Notes: generated by a model not told the origin, from the sequence alone. A stretch of 64,000 bases of DNA from a bacterium (GCA_019637795.1 JAHBUY010000001.1:331001-395000), one strand, 5' to 3'. Shown: positions 49,948 through 58,805, counted from the stretch's first letter. Translations and numbers: made by a program.

Positions 49948-50975
49948 GCGAGTCTCCTTCGTGGTGGCGGCGAGCCGGCGGCGGCGTCGCGGCGGAAGCG
50001 GCGGCGGTAGTCGAACGGCAGCACCCGCAGATGGCGGCGGAAGGCGCGGCGCATCTGCTCGCCGGAGGCGAAGCCGGCGCGGCTGGCCACCTCCTCGAGC
50101 CCGAGCGCCTCGTCCTCGAGCAGGCGGCGGGCGGCGTCGAGGCGGGCGCGCTCGACGAACTTGGCCGGCGTGACCCCGGTCTCGCGGTGGAAGACGCGGG
50201 CGAAGGTGCGCGGGCTCATCGCCAGCCGCTCGGCCAGGCGTTCGACCGCCAGGTCCTCGGCGAGGTGGTCGACGATCCACGCCGGCAGGTCGCGCAGCCG
50301 GCCCGGCGCCGGCGTCTGCGCGGCCAGGTGGGCGCTGAACTGCGACTGGCCGCCGGGGCGCTTGAGGAAGACGACCATCCGCCGCGCCACCGCGAGGGCG
50401 AGCGCGTGCCCGAGGTCCTCGGCCACCATCGCCAGCGCCATGTCGATGCCGGCGGTGACGCCGGCGGACGTCCAGAGGCGGCCGTCGCGGACGAAGATCG
50501 CGTCCGCCTCGACACGGACGCGCGGGTAGCGCCGCGCCAGGCGCGCCGCGGCGCGCCAGTGCGTGGTGGCGCGCCGGCCGTCGAGCAGACCGGCCTCGGC
50601 GAGGATGAAGGCGCCGCTGCACACCGAGGCGAGGCGGCGCACCCGCCGCGACCAGGCAATCAGCCACCGGCGAACGCCGCGATCGGCGGCGATCGCGCGC
50701 ACGTCGCCGCCGGCGACGATCAGCGTGTCGACGCCCGGCCCGACGTCGCGACAGGCGCGATCGGCGAGCAGCCGCAGCCCCGAGTGCGCGGTCACCGGCC
50801 CGGCGGCGGGCGCGACCACCTCGACGCGGTAGGCGGGCGGCGCGCCCGCATCGCGCTCCTGGCATTCGAGATTGGCGAGCGCGAAGACCTCCAGCGGCCC
50901 GGTCGCGTCGAGCGACTGCAGGCCGTCGAAGATCAGGATCACCACCCGCCGGGTTCGCGCCTGCCGCCTGGCCAT
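49944..50975 (-). CDS. GlxA-family AraC-type transcriptional regulator
   Basis: 343 residues. N-terminal DJ-1-like sensor (VVILIFDGLQSLDATGPLEV, TLIVAGGDVRAI, SVCSGAFILAEAGLLDGRRA with a conserved Cys, TSAGVTAGIDMALA) and C-terminal AraC HTH (LAVERLAERLAMSPRTFARV, PAKFVERARLDAARRLLEDE, LEEVASRAGFASGEQMRRAF). Members regulate catabolic operons in response to small nitrogenous compounds. It overlaps the downstream DJ-1 gene and likely controls that operon; the promoter should lie in 50976-51060. Confidence 0.92.
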   Translation of the reverse strand: MARRQARTRRVVILIFDGLQSLDATGPLEVFALANLECQERDAGAPPAYRVEVVAPAAGPVTAHSGLRLLADRACRDVGPGVDTLIVAGGDVRAIAADRGVRRWLIAWSRRVRRLASVCSGAFILAEAGLLDGRRATTHWRAAARLARRYPRVRVEADAIFVRDGRLWTSAGVTAGIDMALAMVAEDLGHALALAVARRMVVFLKRPGGQSQFSAHLAAQTPAPGRLRDLPAWIVDHLAEDLAVERLAERLAMSPRTFARVFHRETGVTPAKFVERARLDAARRLLEDEALGLEEVASRAGFASGEQMRRAFRRHLRVLPFDYRRRFRRDAAAGSPPPRRRLA

Positions 50976-51062
50976 GGCGGCAGACTAGGCGCGACGCGCG
51001 GTGGCGGCAATGACCTTCTGCACGCAATTCCTGCCAACGCGCCGGGAGCGCGCGGCGGTCCG

Positions 51063-52292
51063 TCAGCGCTCGCCGGGGACGGCGAAGCGCGCCTGGTACG
51101 CCGCGTAGCGCGCCCGCTCGACGGCGGGATCGAGGGAGGCGTCGGCGAGCGTGTAGCGGTGGGCGCCGTGCTTGTGGCGCGGGTTGCGCGCCAGGAAGGC
51201 GCGCATGCGCGTCTCGGCCTCGCCGCTCAGCGCGCGGCCGACGTGAGCGTAGATGCGGCGCACCATGGCGATCTCGTCGCGCAGGAATTCCGCGAACTGC
51301 ATGTCGAACGGCGGCGGCGCGGTCGTCGGCCAGCGGTCGCGGCTGGCGGCGGCGCGGGCCAGGCCGTCGGCGAGGAAGCGGGTCCACTCGGCGCCGATCG
51401 CGGCCCGGTCGATGTCCGCGCTCGCCATGGCGCGCAGCGTGGCGACCAGGCTGGCGAGCGAGGCGACGACCGCGAGCGGATCGCGGTGCGTCTGCACGAC
51501 GCAGGCGTCGGGGTACTCGGCGAGCAGGGCGTCGAGCGCCCAGAGGTGGCCGGGCGATTTGAGCACCCAGTGCTCGGCGGGACAGCGCCACTGCAGGTAC
51601 TGGAGCTGGCGGCGGTGCGAGCGGTAGACCGGCCGCAGGTCGGCGCGGTCGAGCCACGCCTGATAGCTCGGCACGCGGTGCGTGGTGCTGAACAGCATGC
51701 TGGCGAAGTCGTGCGCGGTCAGCGCGACGCACTCCTGCGGCAGCTCGGCGCCCATCGGGTGCATCGTCTTGAATTCCGGCAGCAGGCGATCGACGCCGGC
51801 GAGGTGCCGGTCGAGCGCCGCGATGCGCGGGTCCGTGGCGTAGGTCGCGCGCTCCGGCGGCGGGTACGGGTGCATGACCTCCCAGGTCATGGGGACGCGG
51901 TTGGCGGGATCCTGCGCCAGCAGCTCGTGCAGGATCGAGGTGCCGGTGCGCGGCAGGCCGACGATGAACAGCGGTCGCCGGATCGGCGCCGCGGTGATCT
52001 CGGGATGGCGGGCGATGACGTCGGTCATGCGCAGCCGGTTCTCGAGCAGGCGGGTGAGATCGCGGCGGGCGATCACGCGGCCGAGCAGATGCAGCGCGGC
52101 CTCGCCCTCGAGCGCGGCGAGCAGCACGGCCAACGGCTCGCGGAACCACGGATCGCCGAAGTCGTCGAGCCCGGTGGCGCGCCGGGCGCGGGCGCACAGC
52201 GACGCCGCATCGAGGCGGAGCAGCGGCACGCCGGCGGCGCGCAGGGCACCGCCGGCGGCATTGAAGGCGCGAACGGGCAGCGGCAGCGGCAT
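51063..52292 (-). CDS. Sulfotransferase-family protein
   Basis: 409 residues. PAPS 5'-phosphosulfate loop LFIVGLPRTGTSILHELLAQ near residue 110, 3'-phosphate motif VVQTHRDPLAVVASLASLV near 265, and HWVLKSPGHLWALDALLAEY. This large bacterial Sulfotransfer_3-type family is common in actinobacteria and marine MAGs; acceptors are unknown (lipids, sterols or sugars). No PAPS synthesis genes nearby. On the mRNA an 8-bp hairpin (GGGGGCGC/GCGCCCCC) ends directly at the ATG, and no separate ribosome site is evident. Confidence 0.88.
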   Translation of the reverse strand: MPLPLPVRAFNAAGGALRAAGVPLLRLDAASLCARARRATGLDDFGDPWFREPLAVLLAALEGEAALHLLGRVIARRDLTRLLENRLRMTDVIARHPEITAAPIRRPLFIVGLPRTGTSILHELLAQDPANRVPMTWEVMHPYPPPERATYATDPRIAALDRHLAGVDRLLPEFKTMHPMGAELPQECVALTAHDFASMLFSTTHRVPSYQAWLDRADLRPVYRSHRRQLQYLQWRCPAEHWVLKSPGHLWALDALLAEYPDACVVQTHRDPLAVVASLASLVATLRAMASADIDRAAIGAEWTRFLADGLARAAASRDRWPTTAPPPFDMQFAEFLRDEIAMVRRIYAHVGRALSGEAETRMRAFLARNPRHKHGAHRYTLADASLDPAVERARYAAYQARFAVPGER

Positions 52293-52320
52293 GGGGGCGC
52301 TTCAGCACACGGGCGCCCCC
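52293..52320 (-). promoter_or_regulatory. Hairpin abutting the sulfotransferase start codon
   Basis: GCGCCCCC (52313-52320) pairs with GGGGGCGC (52293-52300), leaving a 12-base loop; the ATG follows at once on the minus strand. It could mask initiation or end the upstream transcript. No U-tract. Confidence 0.4.
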
Positions 52321-52411
52321 GTGGTCCAGCGCGCGGAACGCGCCGCGGTGGGACGGTCGCCGCGCCCGCCGCGGGGTCGGAAGCGCGCGCCCGCGCCGCG
52401 CTCCGGGCAGG

Positions 52412-53104
52412 TCAGGAATAGCGGTCGTTGCGCCAGGGGTTGGCGGTGTTCGAGTAGCCGCGCTGCTCCCAGAAGCCCTTCTGGTCGTGGCGCAGGAACT
52501 CGAGGCGCGTGACCCATTTGGCGCCCTTCCAGGCGTAGAGTTGGGGGGTGATGACGCGCACCGGCCCGCCGTGCTCGCGCGGCAGCGGCTGGCCGTCGAC
52601 GGTGTGGACGAGCAGGACGTCGTCCGCGAGCGCCTCGTCCAGCGGCAGGTTGGTGGTGTAGCCGTCCTTGGCGTGGCAGAGCACGACCGCGGCGTCGTCC
52701 TCGAGATCGGCGAGCGCGGCGATGGTGGAGAGGCGGACGCCGCGCCACGGCACGTCGAGGCGCGACCAGCCGGTGACGCAGTGGAAATCGCTGACGTCGT
52801 CCACCTGCTCGAGGGCGCTGAAGTCCTCCCAGCTCAGTCGGGTCGGCAGGCGGCAGGCGCCGTCGACGGCGAGCGACCACCGGTGCAGCGGGATGATCGG
52901 ATGGATGCCGAGGTCGAGCACCGGCCACTTGCCCGGCGCGGTCGGCGTCTGGCCGACGGGGATCTTCGGCATGCCGTGCCGATTCGGCGGGCCGCTGCCC
53001 TGCGGTCGGGCATCCGCGGCCGGCGTCTGGGCGCGGCGGGCGAGAAAGCGCTCGCGCAGCTTTTGCCGCGCGGCGAGGATGCGGTCGCGGGTCTCGTCGT
53101 TCAT
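52412..53104 (-). CDS. Sulfite-oxidase-like molybdopterin oxidoreductase
   Basis: 230 residues. The N-terminus is charged (RDRILAARQKLRERFLARRA) without Sec or Tat signal, so it is cytosolic, unlike MsrP/YedY. Moco domain: LHRWSLAVDGACRLPTRLSW, DFHCVTGWSRLDVPWRGV with the presumed Mo-ligand Cys, LCHAKDGYTTNLPLDEAL, GGPVRVITPQLYAWKGAKWV and FLRHDQKGFWEQRGYSN. Length fits the short 'sulfite oxidase-like oxidoreductase' group whose substrate is unproven. No heme or MsrQ partner gene is next to it. Confidence 0.9.
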   Translation of the reverse strand: MNDETRDRILAARQKLRERFLARRAQTPAADARPQGSGPPNRHGMPKIPVGQTPTAPGKWPVLDLGIHPIIPLHRWSLAVDGACRLPTRLSWEDFSALEQVDDVSDFHCVTGWSRLDVPWRGVRLSTIAALADLEDDAAVVLCHAKDGYTTNLPLDEALADDVLLVHTVDGQPLPREHGGPVRVITPQLYAWKGAKWVTRLEFLRHDQKGFWEQRGYSNTANPWRNDRYS

Positions 53105-53154
53105 GCCGGCGCCGCGCTCGCTCTACCGCGAATCCCGACGTCGGTCCACGGCGA

Positions 53155-54912
53155 TCACCCGGCCTGCAGCATCGCCGGCCCGTGGTCGACCGGCGACAGG
53201 TACCAGCGGCGCGGGAAGTGGCGGAGGGCGATCGGACGTTGGGCGACGGCGACGACGGTGACGTTCGGCAGCCGCTCGGCGAGCAGCTCGTACACCTGCT
53301 GCTCGCTCGCCTCGTCGAGCGCCGAGGTGATCTCGTCGAGAAAGAGCCAGTCCGGACACTGCACGAAGACGCGCGCCACGGCGAGGCGCTGCTGTTCGGC
53401 GCCGGAGAGCCGTTGCTCCCAGTGCGCGCGCTCGTCGAGGTGCGGCGCCAGATGGCCGAGGCCGAGCATCTCGAGCACCTCGGCGATGCGCTCGGCCGGC
53501 ACGTCGTCGGGCGGCGACGGATAGGTGACGGCGGCGCGCAGCGTGCCGATCGGCAGATAGGCGCGCTGCGGAACGAACTGGATGCGCGCCGCGGCCGGGA
53601 TCTCGATGCGGCCGGCGCCGAACGGCCACAGGCCGGCGATGGCGCGGAACAGGGTCGTCTTGCCGGTGCCGGCGGTGCCGAGGATGGCGACCCGCTCGCC
53701 GGCGCGGACGGTGCCGTTGGCGCCGCGCACCAGCACCGTGCCGCTCGGCGCGTCGAGGCGGACGTCGGTGAGACGCAGCACCGGCTCGGAACCCGGGGCG
53801 ACGTGGAGCCCGGCGCGGTCCGGGTCGACCTCCTTCGCGGTGGTGCGCATGGCGCGCGCGAAGGTGGACAGACGCTCGATGTTGGCGCGCCAGCGGGCGA
53901 TCTCCTGGTAGGCGTTGACGAACCAGGTGAGCGCGCCGGAGACCTCGGCGTAGGCGACCCGCACCTGCGCCACCATGCCGAGCGTCAGATGGCCGGCGAA
54001 GAAGAGCGGCGCGGCGATGAGCAGCGGCACGACGGTGTTGGCGTGGCCGATGCCGCTGGTGAGCAGCGTCAGGTCCCGCTGCGCGCCGATCAGGCGCAGG
54101 TAGTTCGCCACCACGCAGCGGAAGTTGGCGGCGAGCGATGTCTGCTCGACCCCTTCCCCGCGCGCCAGCAGGACGGCCTCGGCATGGTCGCGGAAGCGCA
54201 CCAGCCCGTAGCGGAAGTCGGCCTCGCAACGCAGGCGGTCGAAGTTGATCGGCACCAGCTTGCGGCCGACGAGGTGGGTCACCCACATCGCCAGCACGGC
54301 ATAGATGATCGCCACCCACATCATCAGGCCGGGGACGTGATACGCGACGTCGCCGACGTGGATCGGCCACCGCCCCGAGAGCTGCCACAGGATGCCGCCG
54401 AAGGAGGCGAGCGTGACCACCGCCGAGAGCAGCGACAGCGACAGGCCGAGGGCGCTGGCGACGAAGTCGCGGATGTCCTCCGCGATGCGCTGGTCGGGGT
54501 TGTCGATGTCGCCCTGGTGCAGCTCGGCCTGCCAGTACGCCTGGGCGCCGACCCAGCGATGGACGTAGTCGTTGGTGAGGAACTCGCGCCAGTGGATCTC
54601 GAGGCGCTGGCGCAGATAGATGCGGAACGTCGCGGCGAGGAGGGTGCCCAGCGCCGCGGCGAGGAAGAAGGTGAGGCCGACCCCGAAATCGGCCGCGGCG
54701 CGGTCGCCGAGCGCGTCGAAGATGCGGCGCTGGCCGTCCGACAGCAGGACGTTGCCGTAGACGGTCGCCAGCTCGAGGCTGATCGCCCCCAGCAGCAGCA
54801 GCCCGCCCCAGCGCGCGGACCGCGACGTCCAGTAGATGCGAACCAACCGCCAGAGCTCGCGAGCGAACGCCCGCCCGAACACGGCGCTCCGCGGCATGCG
54901 GAGTTCTGACAT
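53155..54912 (-). CDS. ABC exporter/importer of the SbmA-BacA/ABCD type (fused membrane and ATPase)
   Basis: 585 residues, half-transporter with six predicted spans (ARWGGLLLLGAISLELATVY, VGLTFFLAAALGTLLAATFR) and ABCD/YddA hallmarks: WREFLTNDYVHRWVGAQAYW and NPDQRIAEDIRDF (EAA-like). ATPase from about 385: Walker A GTAGTGKTTL, signature LSGAEQQR (Ala where Gly is canonical), Walker B WLFLDEITSALDE (Ile for Ala in DEATSALDE). These ABCD-like proteins move fatty acyl-CoA in peroxisomes and vitamin B12, peptides or very-long-chain fatty acids in bacteria. Two GC hairpins precede it on its strand. Confidence 0.9.
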   Translation of the reverse strand: MSELRMPRSAVFGRAFARELWRLVRIYWTSRSARWGGLLLLGAISLELATVYGNVLLSDGQRRIFDALGDRAAADFGVGLTFFLAAALGTLLAATFRIYLRQRLEIHWREFLTNDYVHRWVGAQAYWQAELHQGDIDNPDQRIAEDIRDFVASALGLSLSLLSAVVTLASFGGILWQLSGRWPIHVGDVAYHVPGLMMWVAIIYAVLAMWVTHLVGRKLVPINFDRLRCEADFRYGLVRFRDHAEAVLLARGEGVEQTSLAANFRCVVANYLRLIGAQRDLTLLTSGIGHANTVVPLLIAAPLFFAGHLTLGMVAQVRVAYAEVSGALTWFVNAYQEIARWRANIERLSTFARAMRTTAKEVDPDRAGLHVAPGSEPVLRLTDVRLDAPSGTVLVRGANGTVRAGERVAILGTAGTGKTTLFRAIAGLWPFGAGRIEIPAAARIQFVPQRAYLPIGTLRAAVTYPSPPDDVPAERIAEVLEMLGLGHLAPHLDERAHWEQRLSGAEQQRLAVARVFVQCPDWLFLDEITSALDEASEQQVYELLAERLPNVTVVAVAQRPIALRHFPRRWYLSPVDHGPAMLQAG

Positions 54913-54948
54913 GCGGCGACTCCCTCCCGGGACGGGTCGCCGCCGCCA

Positions 54949-54978
54949 GCGCGACGCGCGACCGGTCCCGCGTCGCGC
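54949..54978. repeat. 10-bp inverted repeat upstream of the ABC transporter
   Basis: GCGCGACGCG and CGCGTCGCGC with a 10-base loop that itself contains the palindrome GACCGGTC. It lies 36 bases upstream of the ABC-transporter ATG and could be an operator or part of a terminator pair with 55021-55055. Confidence 0.55.
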
Positions 54979-55020
54979 TTACAGGCGGTGCCGCCGGGGC
55001 GCAAATCGCCGCCGGCGGCG

Positions 55021-55055
55021 GCGCTCCCGGCCGCGGGGGGGACGGCCGGGAGCGC
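55021..55055 (-). terminator. Very strong 13-bp hairpin downstream of the orphan gene
   Basis: GCGCTCCCGGCCG and CGGCCGGGAGCGC, a perfect 13-bp stem with a 9-base loop, 15 bases after the stop of the minus-strand gene at 55071. No U-run, as with the other hairpins here, suggesting that this genome's terminators often lack one. Confidence 0.65.
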
Positions 55056-55070
55056 GGGGGGAGGAGAGGG

Positions 55071-55541
55071 TTACTCGGCGCCGAGGCGGCGGCGCCGCTG
55101 CACCATGAAGTGGATCGCCTTGCGCCGCCGGCCGCCGCCCTTGCGCAGCGAGCGCAGCGCGCAGCGCGAGGTGGCGTTGTCGTCCGCCGGTCGGTCCGCC
55201 AGCGCCAGCAGGCGGCAGCGCGCGTAGTCGGCATTGATGCCCAGCGCCTCGCAGACGCTCTCGAAGGCGAACACCCAGGCGCGCGAACGCGACTCCACCC
55301 AGGCGCGCGCCTCGGCATAGAGCTGCGGCCGCTCGTTCATCGGCGCCGCCTGACACATCAGGCAGAGCACCGCGTCCTGCAGCATCGCCTGCATCAACGC
55401 CTTCTCGGGCCCGCCGACGCCGTTGGCGCGCGGACCGCCGAGCAGATCCTCGAGCTGCTCGCGCACGAACGGGCTGACGATCGGGCCGTCGTCGGCAACG
55501 AAGGGGTCGCTGGTCAAGATCTCCACCGGGGCGTGCTGCAT
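55071..55541 (-). CDS. Conserved-looking hypothetical protein, 156 residues
   Basis: ATG 55541 is preceded by GAGGAGGAGA, a strong ribosome site. The protein reads EILTSDPFVADDGPIVSPFV, REQLEDLLGGPRANGVGGPE, KALMQAMLQDAVLCLMCQA, ARAWVESRSRAWVFAFESVC and ALGINADYARCRLLALADRP, then a basic tail (LRKGGGRRRKAIHFMVQRRR). It is soluble and all-helical by eye, with the basic tail suited to nucleic-acid binding. Not recognised as a named family, though the EQLEDLLGG and FESVC segments look like a helical regulatory domain. A candidate sigma-54 promoter lies upstream and a strong hairpin downstream, so it is an isolated, well-regulated unit. Confidence 0.78.
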   Translation of the reverse strand: MQHAPVEILTSDPFVADDGPIVSPFVREQLEDLLGGPRANGVGGPEKALMQAMLQDAVLCLMCQAAPMNERPQLYAEARAWVESRSRAWVFAFESVCEALGINADYARCRLLALADRPADDNATSRCALRSLRKGGGRRRKAIHFMVQRRRRLGAE

Positions 55542-55610
55542 GGTCTCCTCCTCTGCGCGGCGACGGCATCTCCAGCCGCCGGCGCGCTCCAGACAGTCGG
55601 GAGAAGGGAA

Positions 55611-55627
55611 TTGCAGCGCCTGTGCCA
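55611..55627 (-). promoter_or_regulatory. Candidate sigma-54 promoter of the orphan gene
   Basis: On the minus strand: TGGCACAGGCGCTGCAA. This matches TGGCAC-N5-TTGCA with one mismatch and has the required GG-N10-GC spacing. The start codon is about 70 bases downstream. Sigma-54 use would need an enhancer-binding activator, not found in the window. Confidence 0.5.
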
Positions 55628-55630
55628 GGC

Positions 55631-55664
55631 CCGGAAAAGGCTTGCCCGGACGGCATTTTTCCGG
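55631..55664. promoter_or_regulatory. CCGGAAAA...TTTTCCGG inverted repeat in divergent region
   Basis: An 8-bp perfect inverted repeat with an 18-base spacer, placed between the sigma-54-like promoter and the plus-strand DUF4105 gene. It sits just upstream of the -24 element on the minus strand, where an activator or repressor could bind. On the plus strand it also resembles a hairpin with a T-run in the stem. Confidence 0.4.
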
Positions 55665-55771
55665 TTGGCGCGGGGCCGGTGGCCGCTTGCAGCCGGTGGC
55701 GGCCGAAAGGAACCAGCCGCCCGCGGAGCGCGGTCCTCCAATCAGGGCGGCGGGTGTGGCAGAAGACGGCG

Positions 55772-56761
55772 ATGCCGCGCCGCGTGCTCGCCGCCCTCGC
55801 CTTCGCCGTCGCATTGCTCCTGCTGGTCTGGGGCGCGCTGGCGCTGCGCTTCGCCGCACCGCCGGCGCTGGCGACGGCGCTGCCGATCGCCTGGAGCGCC
55901 GGCGGCCTGGCGCTGCTCCTCCTGGTGCGACCGCGGCGCCGCGGACTGCTCGCCTTCGCCGCCGCGTTCGCAATGCTGCTGGTCTGGTGGACGCACCTCG
56001 AGCCGCGCAACGACCGCGACTGGCAGGACGACGTCGCGCATCCGCCGACCGGCGAGGTGCACGGCGACTTCCTCACCCTGCACAACGTGCGCAACTTCGA
56101 GTACCGCTCGGACAGCGACTTCCGGCCGAGCTGGGAGACCCGCACCTACGACCTGTCGCGGCTGCGCGGCGTCGACCTCGTCCTCTCCCACTGGGGCTCG
56201 CCGGCGATCGCCCACACCATCGTCAGTTGGGACTTCGGCGGCGACGACCACCTCGCGATCTCGATCGAGACCCGCAAGGAGAAGGGCGAGTCGTACTCGG
56301 CGATCGCCGGCTTCTTCAAGCAGTACGAGCTCTACTACGTCGCCGCCGACGAGCGCGACGTCATCCGCGTGCGCACCAACGTGCGCGGCGAGGACACCTA
56401 CCTCTACCGGCTGCGCGCCCCGCTCCCCGCCGTCCGCGCCCTGCTGCTCGACTACGTGGAACGCATGAACCAGCTCGCGGCGCAGCCGGTGTTCTACGAC
56501 GCCGCCACCCAGAACTGCACGACGACGATCCGCATGCACACCCGGCACGTCGGCGCGGCGCGCCCCTGGGACTGGCGGCTGCTGGTCAACGGCTATCTCG
56601 ACGAGATGCTGTACGAGAACGGCGTCATCGACACCGGGCTGCCGTTCGCCGAGCTGAAGGCGCGCAGCGCGATCAGCGAGCGCGCCCGCGCCGCGAACGA
56701 CGATCCCGACTTCTCGACCCGCATCCGCGAGGGCCTGCCGCAGCCGCCGCCCGCCCCCTGA
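55772..56761 (+). CDS. DUF4105 (Lnb-like periplasmic domain) membrane protein
   Basis: 329 residues from ATG 55772. Two to three N-terminal membrane spans (VLAALAFAVALLLLVWGALA, LALLLLVRPRRRGLLAFAAA, FAMLLVWW). The DUF4105 domain follows: GDFLTLHNVRNFEYRSDSDF, SHWGSPAIAHTIVSWDFGGD, SYSAIAGFFKQYELYYVAAD, YDAATQNCTTTIRMHTRHVG. The conserved Asn-Cys-Thr resembles a papain-like or Lnb-type active site, so it may process lipoprotein or cell-wall amides; activity is unproven. The frame is open upstream to 55622, but that part lacks protein character. Confidence 0.85.
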   Translation: MPRRVLAALAFAVALLLLVWGALALRFAAPPALATALPIAWSAGGLALLLLVRPRRRGLLAFAAAFAMLLVWWTHLEPRNDRDWQDDVAHPPTGEVHGDFLTLHNVRNFEYRSDSDFRPSWETRTYDLSRLRGVDLVLSHWGSPAIAHTIVSWDFGGDDHLAISIETRKEKGESYSAIAGFFKQYELYYVAADERDVIRVRTNVRGEDTYLYRLRAPLPAVRALLLDYVERMNQLAAQPVFYDAATQNCTTTIRMHTRHVGAARPWDWRLLVNGYLDEMLYENGVIDTGLPFAELKARSAISERARAANDDPDFSTRIREGLPQPPPAP

Positions 56762-56828
56762 GCCGCCGGCCGCGCCGGCTCCGTGAGAGTCGGCTCACGG
56801 CCCCTCCCCACGCCGCATTCGATGCGGT

Positions 56829-57899
56829 ATGCGGTCGCGGTACATGGCCCCCGCCACCCGCGCCCTGCCGCCGTATCCGAGCGGCTGGTACGTGCTCGCG
56901 TTCTCGCCGCAACTGTCGCGGGAGCGCCTGCTGCGCCGCGCCGCCTTCGGGCGCGAGCTGGTGCTGTGGCGCACCGCCGCGGGGCGCGTCGCGGCGATCG
57001 ACGCCTACTGCCCGCACCTCGGCGCCCATCTCGGCCACGCCGGGCGGGTGCGCGGCGAGCAGCTTCGCTGCGGCTTCCACGGCTTCTGCTTCGACGCCGA
57101 GGGCGCCTGCGTCGCCACCGGCTACGACAGCAAGCCGCCGCCAGCGGCGCGGCTGGCGACCTGGCCGGTGCGCGAGGTGAACGGCATGGTGCTCGTCTAC
57201 CACGGCGCCGACGGCGCGGCGCCGCCCTGGGAGGTGCCGCCGCTCGAGCAGCGCGGCTGGAGTCGGCCCGTCCATCGCCGCTTCGAGCTCGCCGCCCATC
57301 CGCAGGAGACGACCGAGAACAGCGTCGACCTCGGCCACTTCGCGCACGTGCACGGCTACGACACCGTCCGCATGCTGCGCGACGTCGTCACCGACGGCCC
57401 CTATCTCAGCACCGCCTACGCCTCGCGCCGCCCGCTGCCGCTGCTCGGCCGGCGCGCCCGGCTGCGCTTCGACTTCGAGTTCGAGACCCACATCCACGGC
57501 CTCGGCTACTCGCAGGTCGACGTCCTGGTGCGCGGCTTCGACATCCGAGCCCGTCTCTGGGTGCTGCCGACGCCGATCGACGGCCACCGCCTCGCCCTCC
57601 ACCTCGCCGCCAGCGGCGACGGCAACGGCGACGACGTCCACCGGCTGCTGCGCTGGATCCCGCGCCGCCTGCGCGCCGTCGCCGTCGGCTACGGGCTGCT
57701 GATCGGTCTGGTCGCCGACGCCCGCCAGGATTTCGCCATCTGGGAGCACAAGCGCTACGTGCACCCGCCGGCGCTCGCCCAGGGCGACGGCCCGATCGGC
57801 CGCTACCGCGCCTGGGCGGCGCAGTTCTACGGCGAGCCGCCGGCCGCGATCGACGCGCCGCCGCTGCCGCTGCGCGCCACCCACGGAGCCGTCGGTTGA
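56829..57899 (+). CDS. Rieske-type non-heme iron oxygenase
   Basis: 356 residues (ATG 56829; ATG 56844 also plausible, neither with a clear ribosome site). Rieske cluster ligands C61-P-H63 (DAYCPHLGAHLGH) and C81-G-F-H84. Mononuclear-iron motif D167-x2-H170-x4-H175 in NSVDLGHFAHVHGY. C-terminal helix DFAIWEHKRYVHPP, as in KshA/cholesterol-7-desaturase-like enzymes. Likely hydroxylates or desaturates a sterol-like or other hydrophobic ring substrate and needs a reductase not seen here. It follows the DUF4105 gene by 67 bases. Confidence 0.9.
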   Translation: MRSRYMAPATRALPPYPSGWYVLAFSPQLSRERLLRRAAFGRELVLWRTAAGRVAAIDAYCPHLGAHLGHAGRVRGEQLRCGFHGFCFDAEGACVATGYDSKPPPAARLATWPVREVNGMVLVYHGADGAAPPWEVPPLEQRGWSRPVHRRFELAAHPQETTENSVDLGHFAHVHGYDTVRMLRDVVTDGPYLSTAYASRRPLPLLGRRARLRFDFEFETHIHGLGYSQVDVLVRGFDIRARLWVLPTPIDGHRLALHLAASGDGNGDDVHRLLRWIPRRLRAVAVGYGLLIGLVADARQDFAIWEHKRYVHPPALAQGDGPIGRYRAWAAQFYGEPPAAIDAPPLPLRATHGAVG

Positions 57900-58039
57900 C
57901 GAGTCGCCGGCCGCTGCTATGGCGGCAGTGAGTCGCGGGAGGCGTTCGTCGGCCGGTCGGTTCAGGCCACTGTGCGGATCACGCGCTCGGCGGTCGCCCG
58001 GTGCGCCTGCCGAGCCCAACCATACGCGAGGAGGTCGTC

Positions 58040-58744
58040 ATGCCATTGTCGCGCAAACTGGCGGCGGAGCTCATCGGCACATTCTGGCTGGTCTTCGGCG
58101 GTTGCGGCAGCGCCCTGTTCGCCGCCGCCTTTCCCAACAATCTCGGCATCGGCTTCGCCGGCGTCGCCCTGGCCTTCGGTCTCACCGTGCTGACGATGGT
58201 CTACGCGGTCGGCCGCGTCTCCGGCGGCCACTTCAACCCCGCCGTGTCGCTCGGCCTGGTCGCCGGCGGCCGCTTCAGCGCCAGCGAGCTGCTGCCCTAT
58301 GTCGTCGCCCAGGTGGCCGGGGCGGTGCTCGCCAGCGCCGTGCTCTACGTGATCGCCAGCGGCGCCGCCGGCTTCAGCCTCGCCAACGGCTTCGCCGCCA
58401 ACGGCTACGGCGAGCACTCGCCGGGCGGCTATTCGCTCCAGTCCGCCCTGGTCGCCGAGTTCGTCCTCACCTTCGCCTTTCTGTTCGTCATCATGGGCGC
58501 GACCCATTCGCGCGCCCCGTCCGGCTTCGCCGGCATCGCGATCGGACTGACGCTGACGCTGATCCATCTGGTCAGCATCCCGATCACCAACACCTCGGTG
58601 AACCCGGCGCGCAGCACCGGACCGGCGCTCTTCGTCGGCGGCTGGGCGATGGCCCAGCTCTGGCTCTTCTGGGTGGCGCCGCTGCTCGGCGGCACTGCCG
58701 GCGGGTTCGCCTACCGCGCCCTGATCGAGGGCGGCGAGGAGTAG
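58040..58744 (+). CDS. aqpZ: Aquaporin Z-type water channel
   Basis: 234 residues from ATG 58040, with GAGGAGG seven bases before. Six membrane spans and both NPA boxes: [13 protein letters not shown] and [12 protein letters not shown]. The Arg after the second NPA and a His in [10 protein letters not shown] support the narrow AqpZ selectivity filter. It resides in the inner membrane and equilibrates water. No glycerol-uptake genes adjoin. It appears monocistronic and converges on the amidohydrolase. Confidence 0.96.
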   Translation: MPLSRKLAAELIGTFWLVFGGCGSALFAAAFPNNLGIGFAGVALAFGLTVLTMVYAVGRVSGGHFNPAVSLGLVAGGRFSASELLPYVVAQVAGAVLASAVLYVIASGAAGFSLANGFAANGYGEHSPGGYSLQSALVAEFVLTFAFLFVIMGATHSRAPSGFAGIAIGLTLTLIHLVSIPITNTSVNPARSTGPALFVGGWAMAQLWLFWVAPLLGGTAGGFAYRALIEGGEE

Positions 58745-58805
58745 CCGGCCGGATTCGCGCACCCGGGGGCGACGGCGGCGCGACCGCCGCCGTCGCCCCG
58801 GCAGG

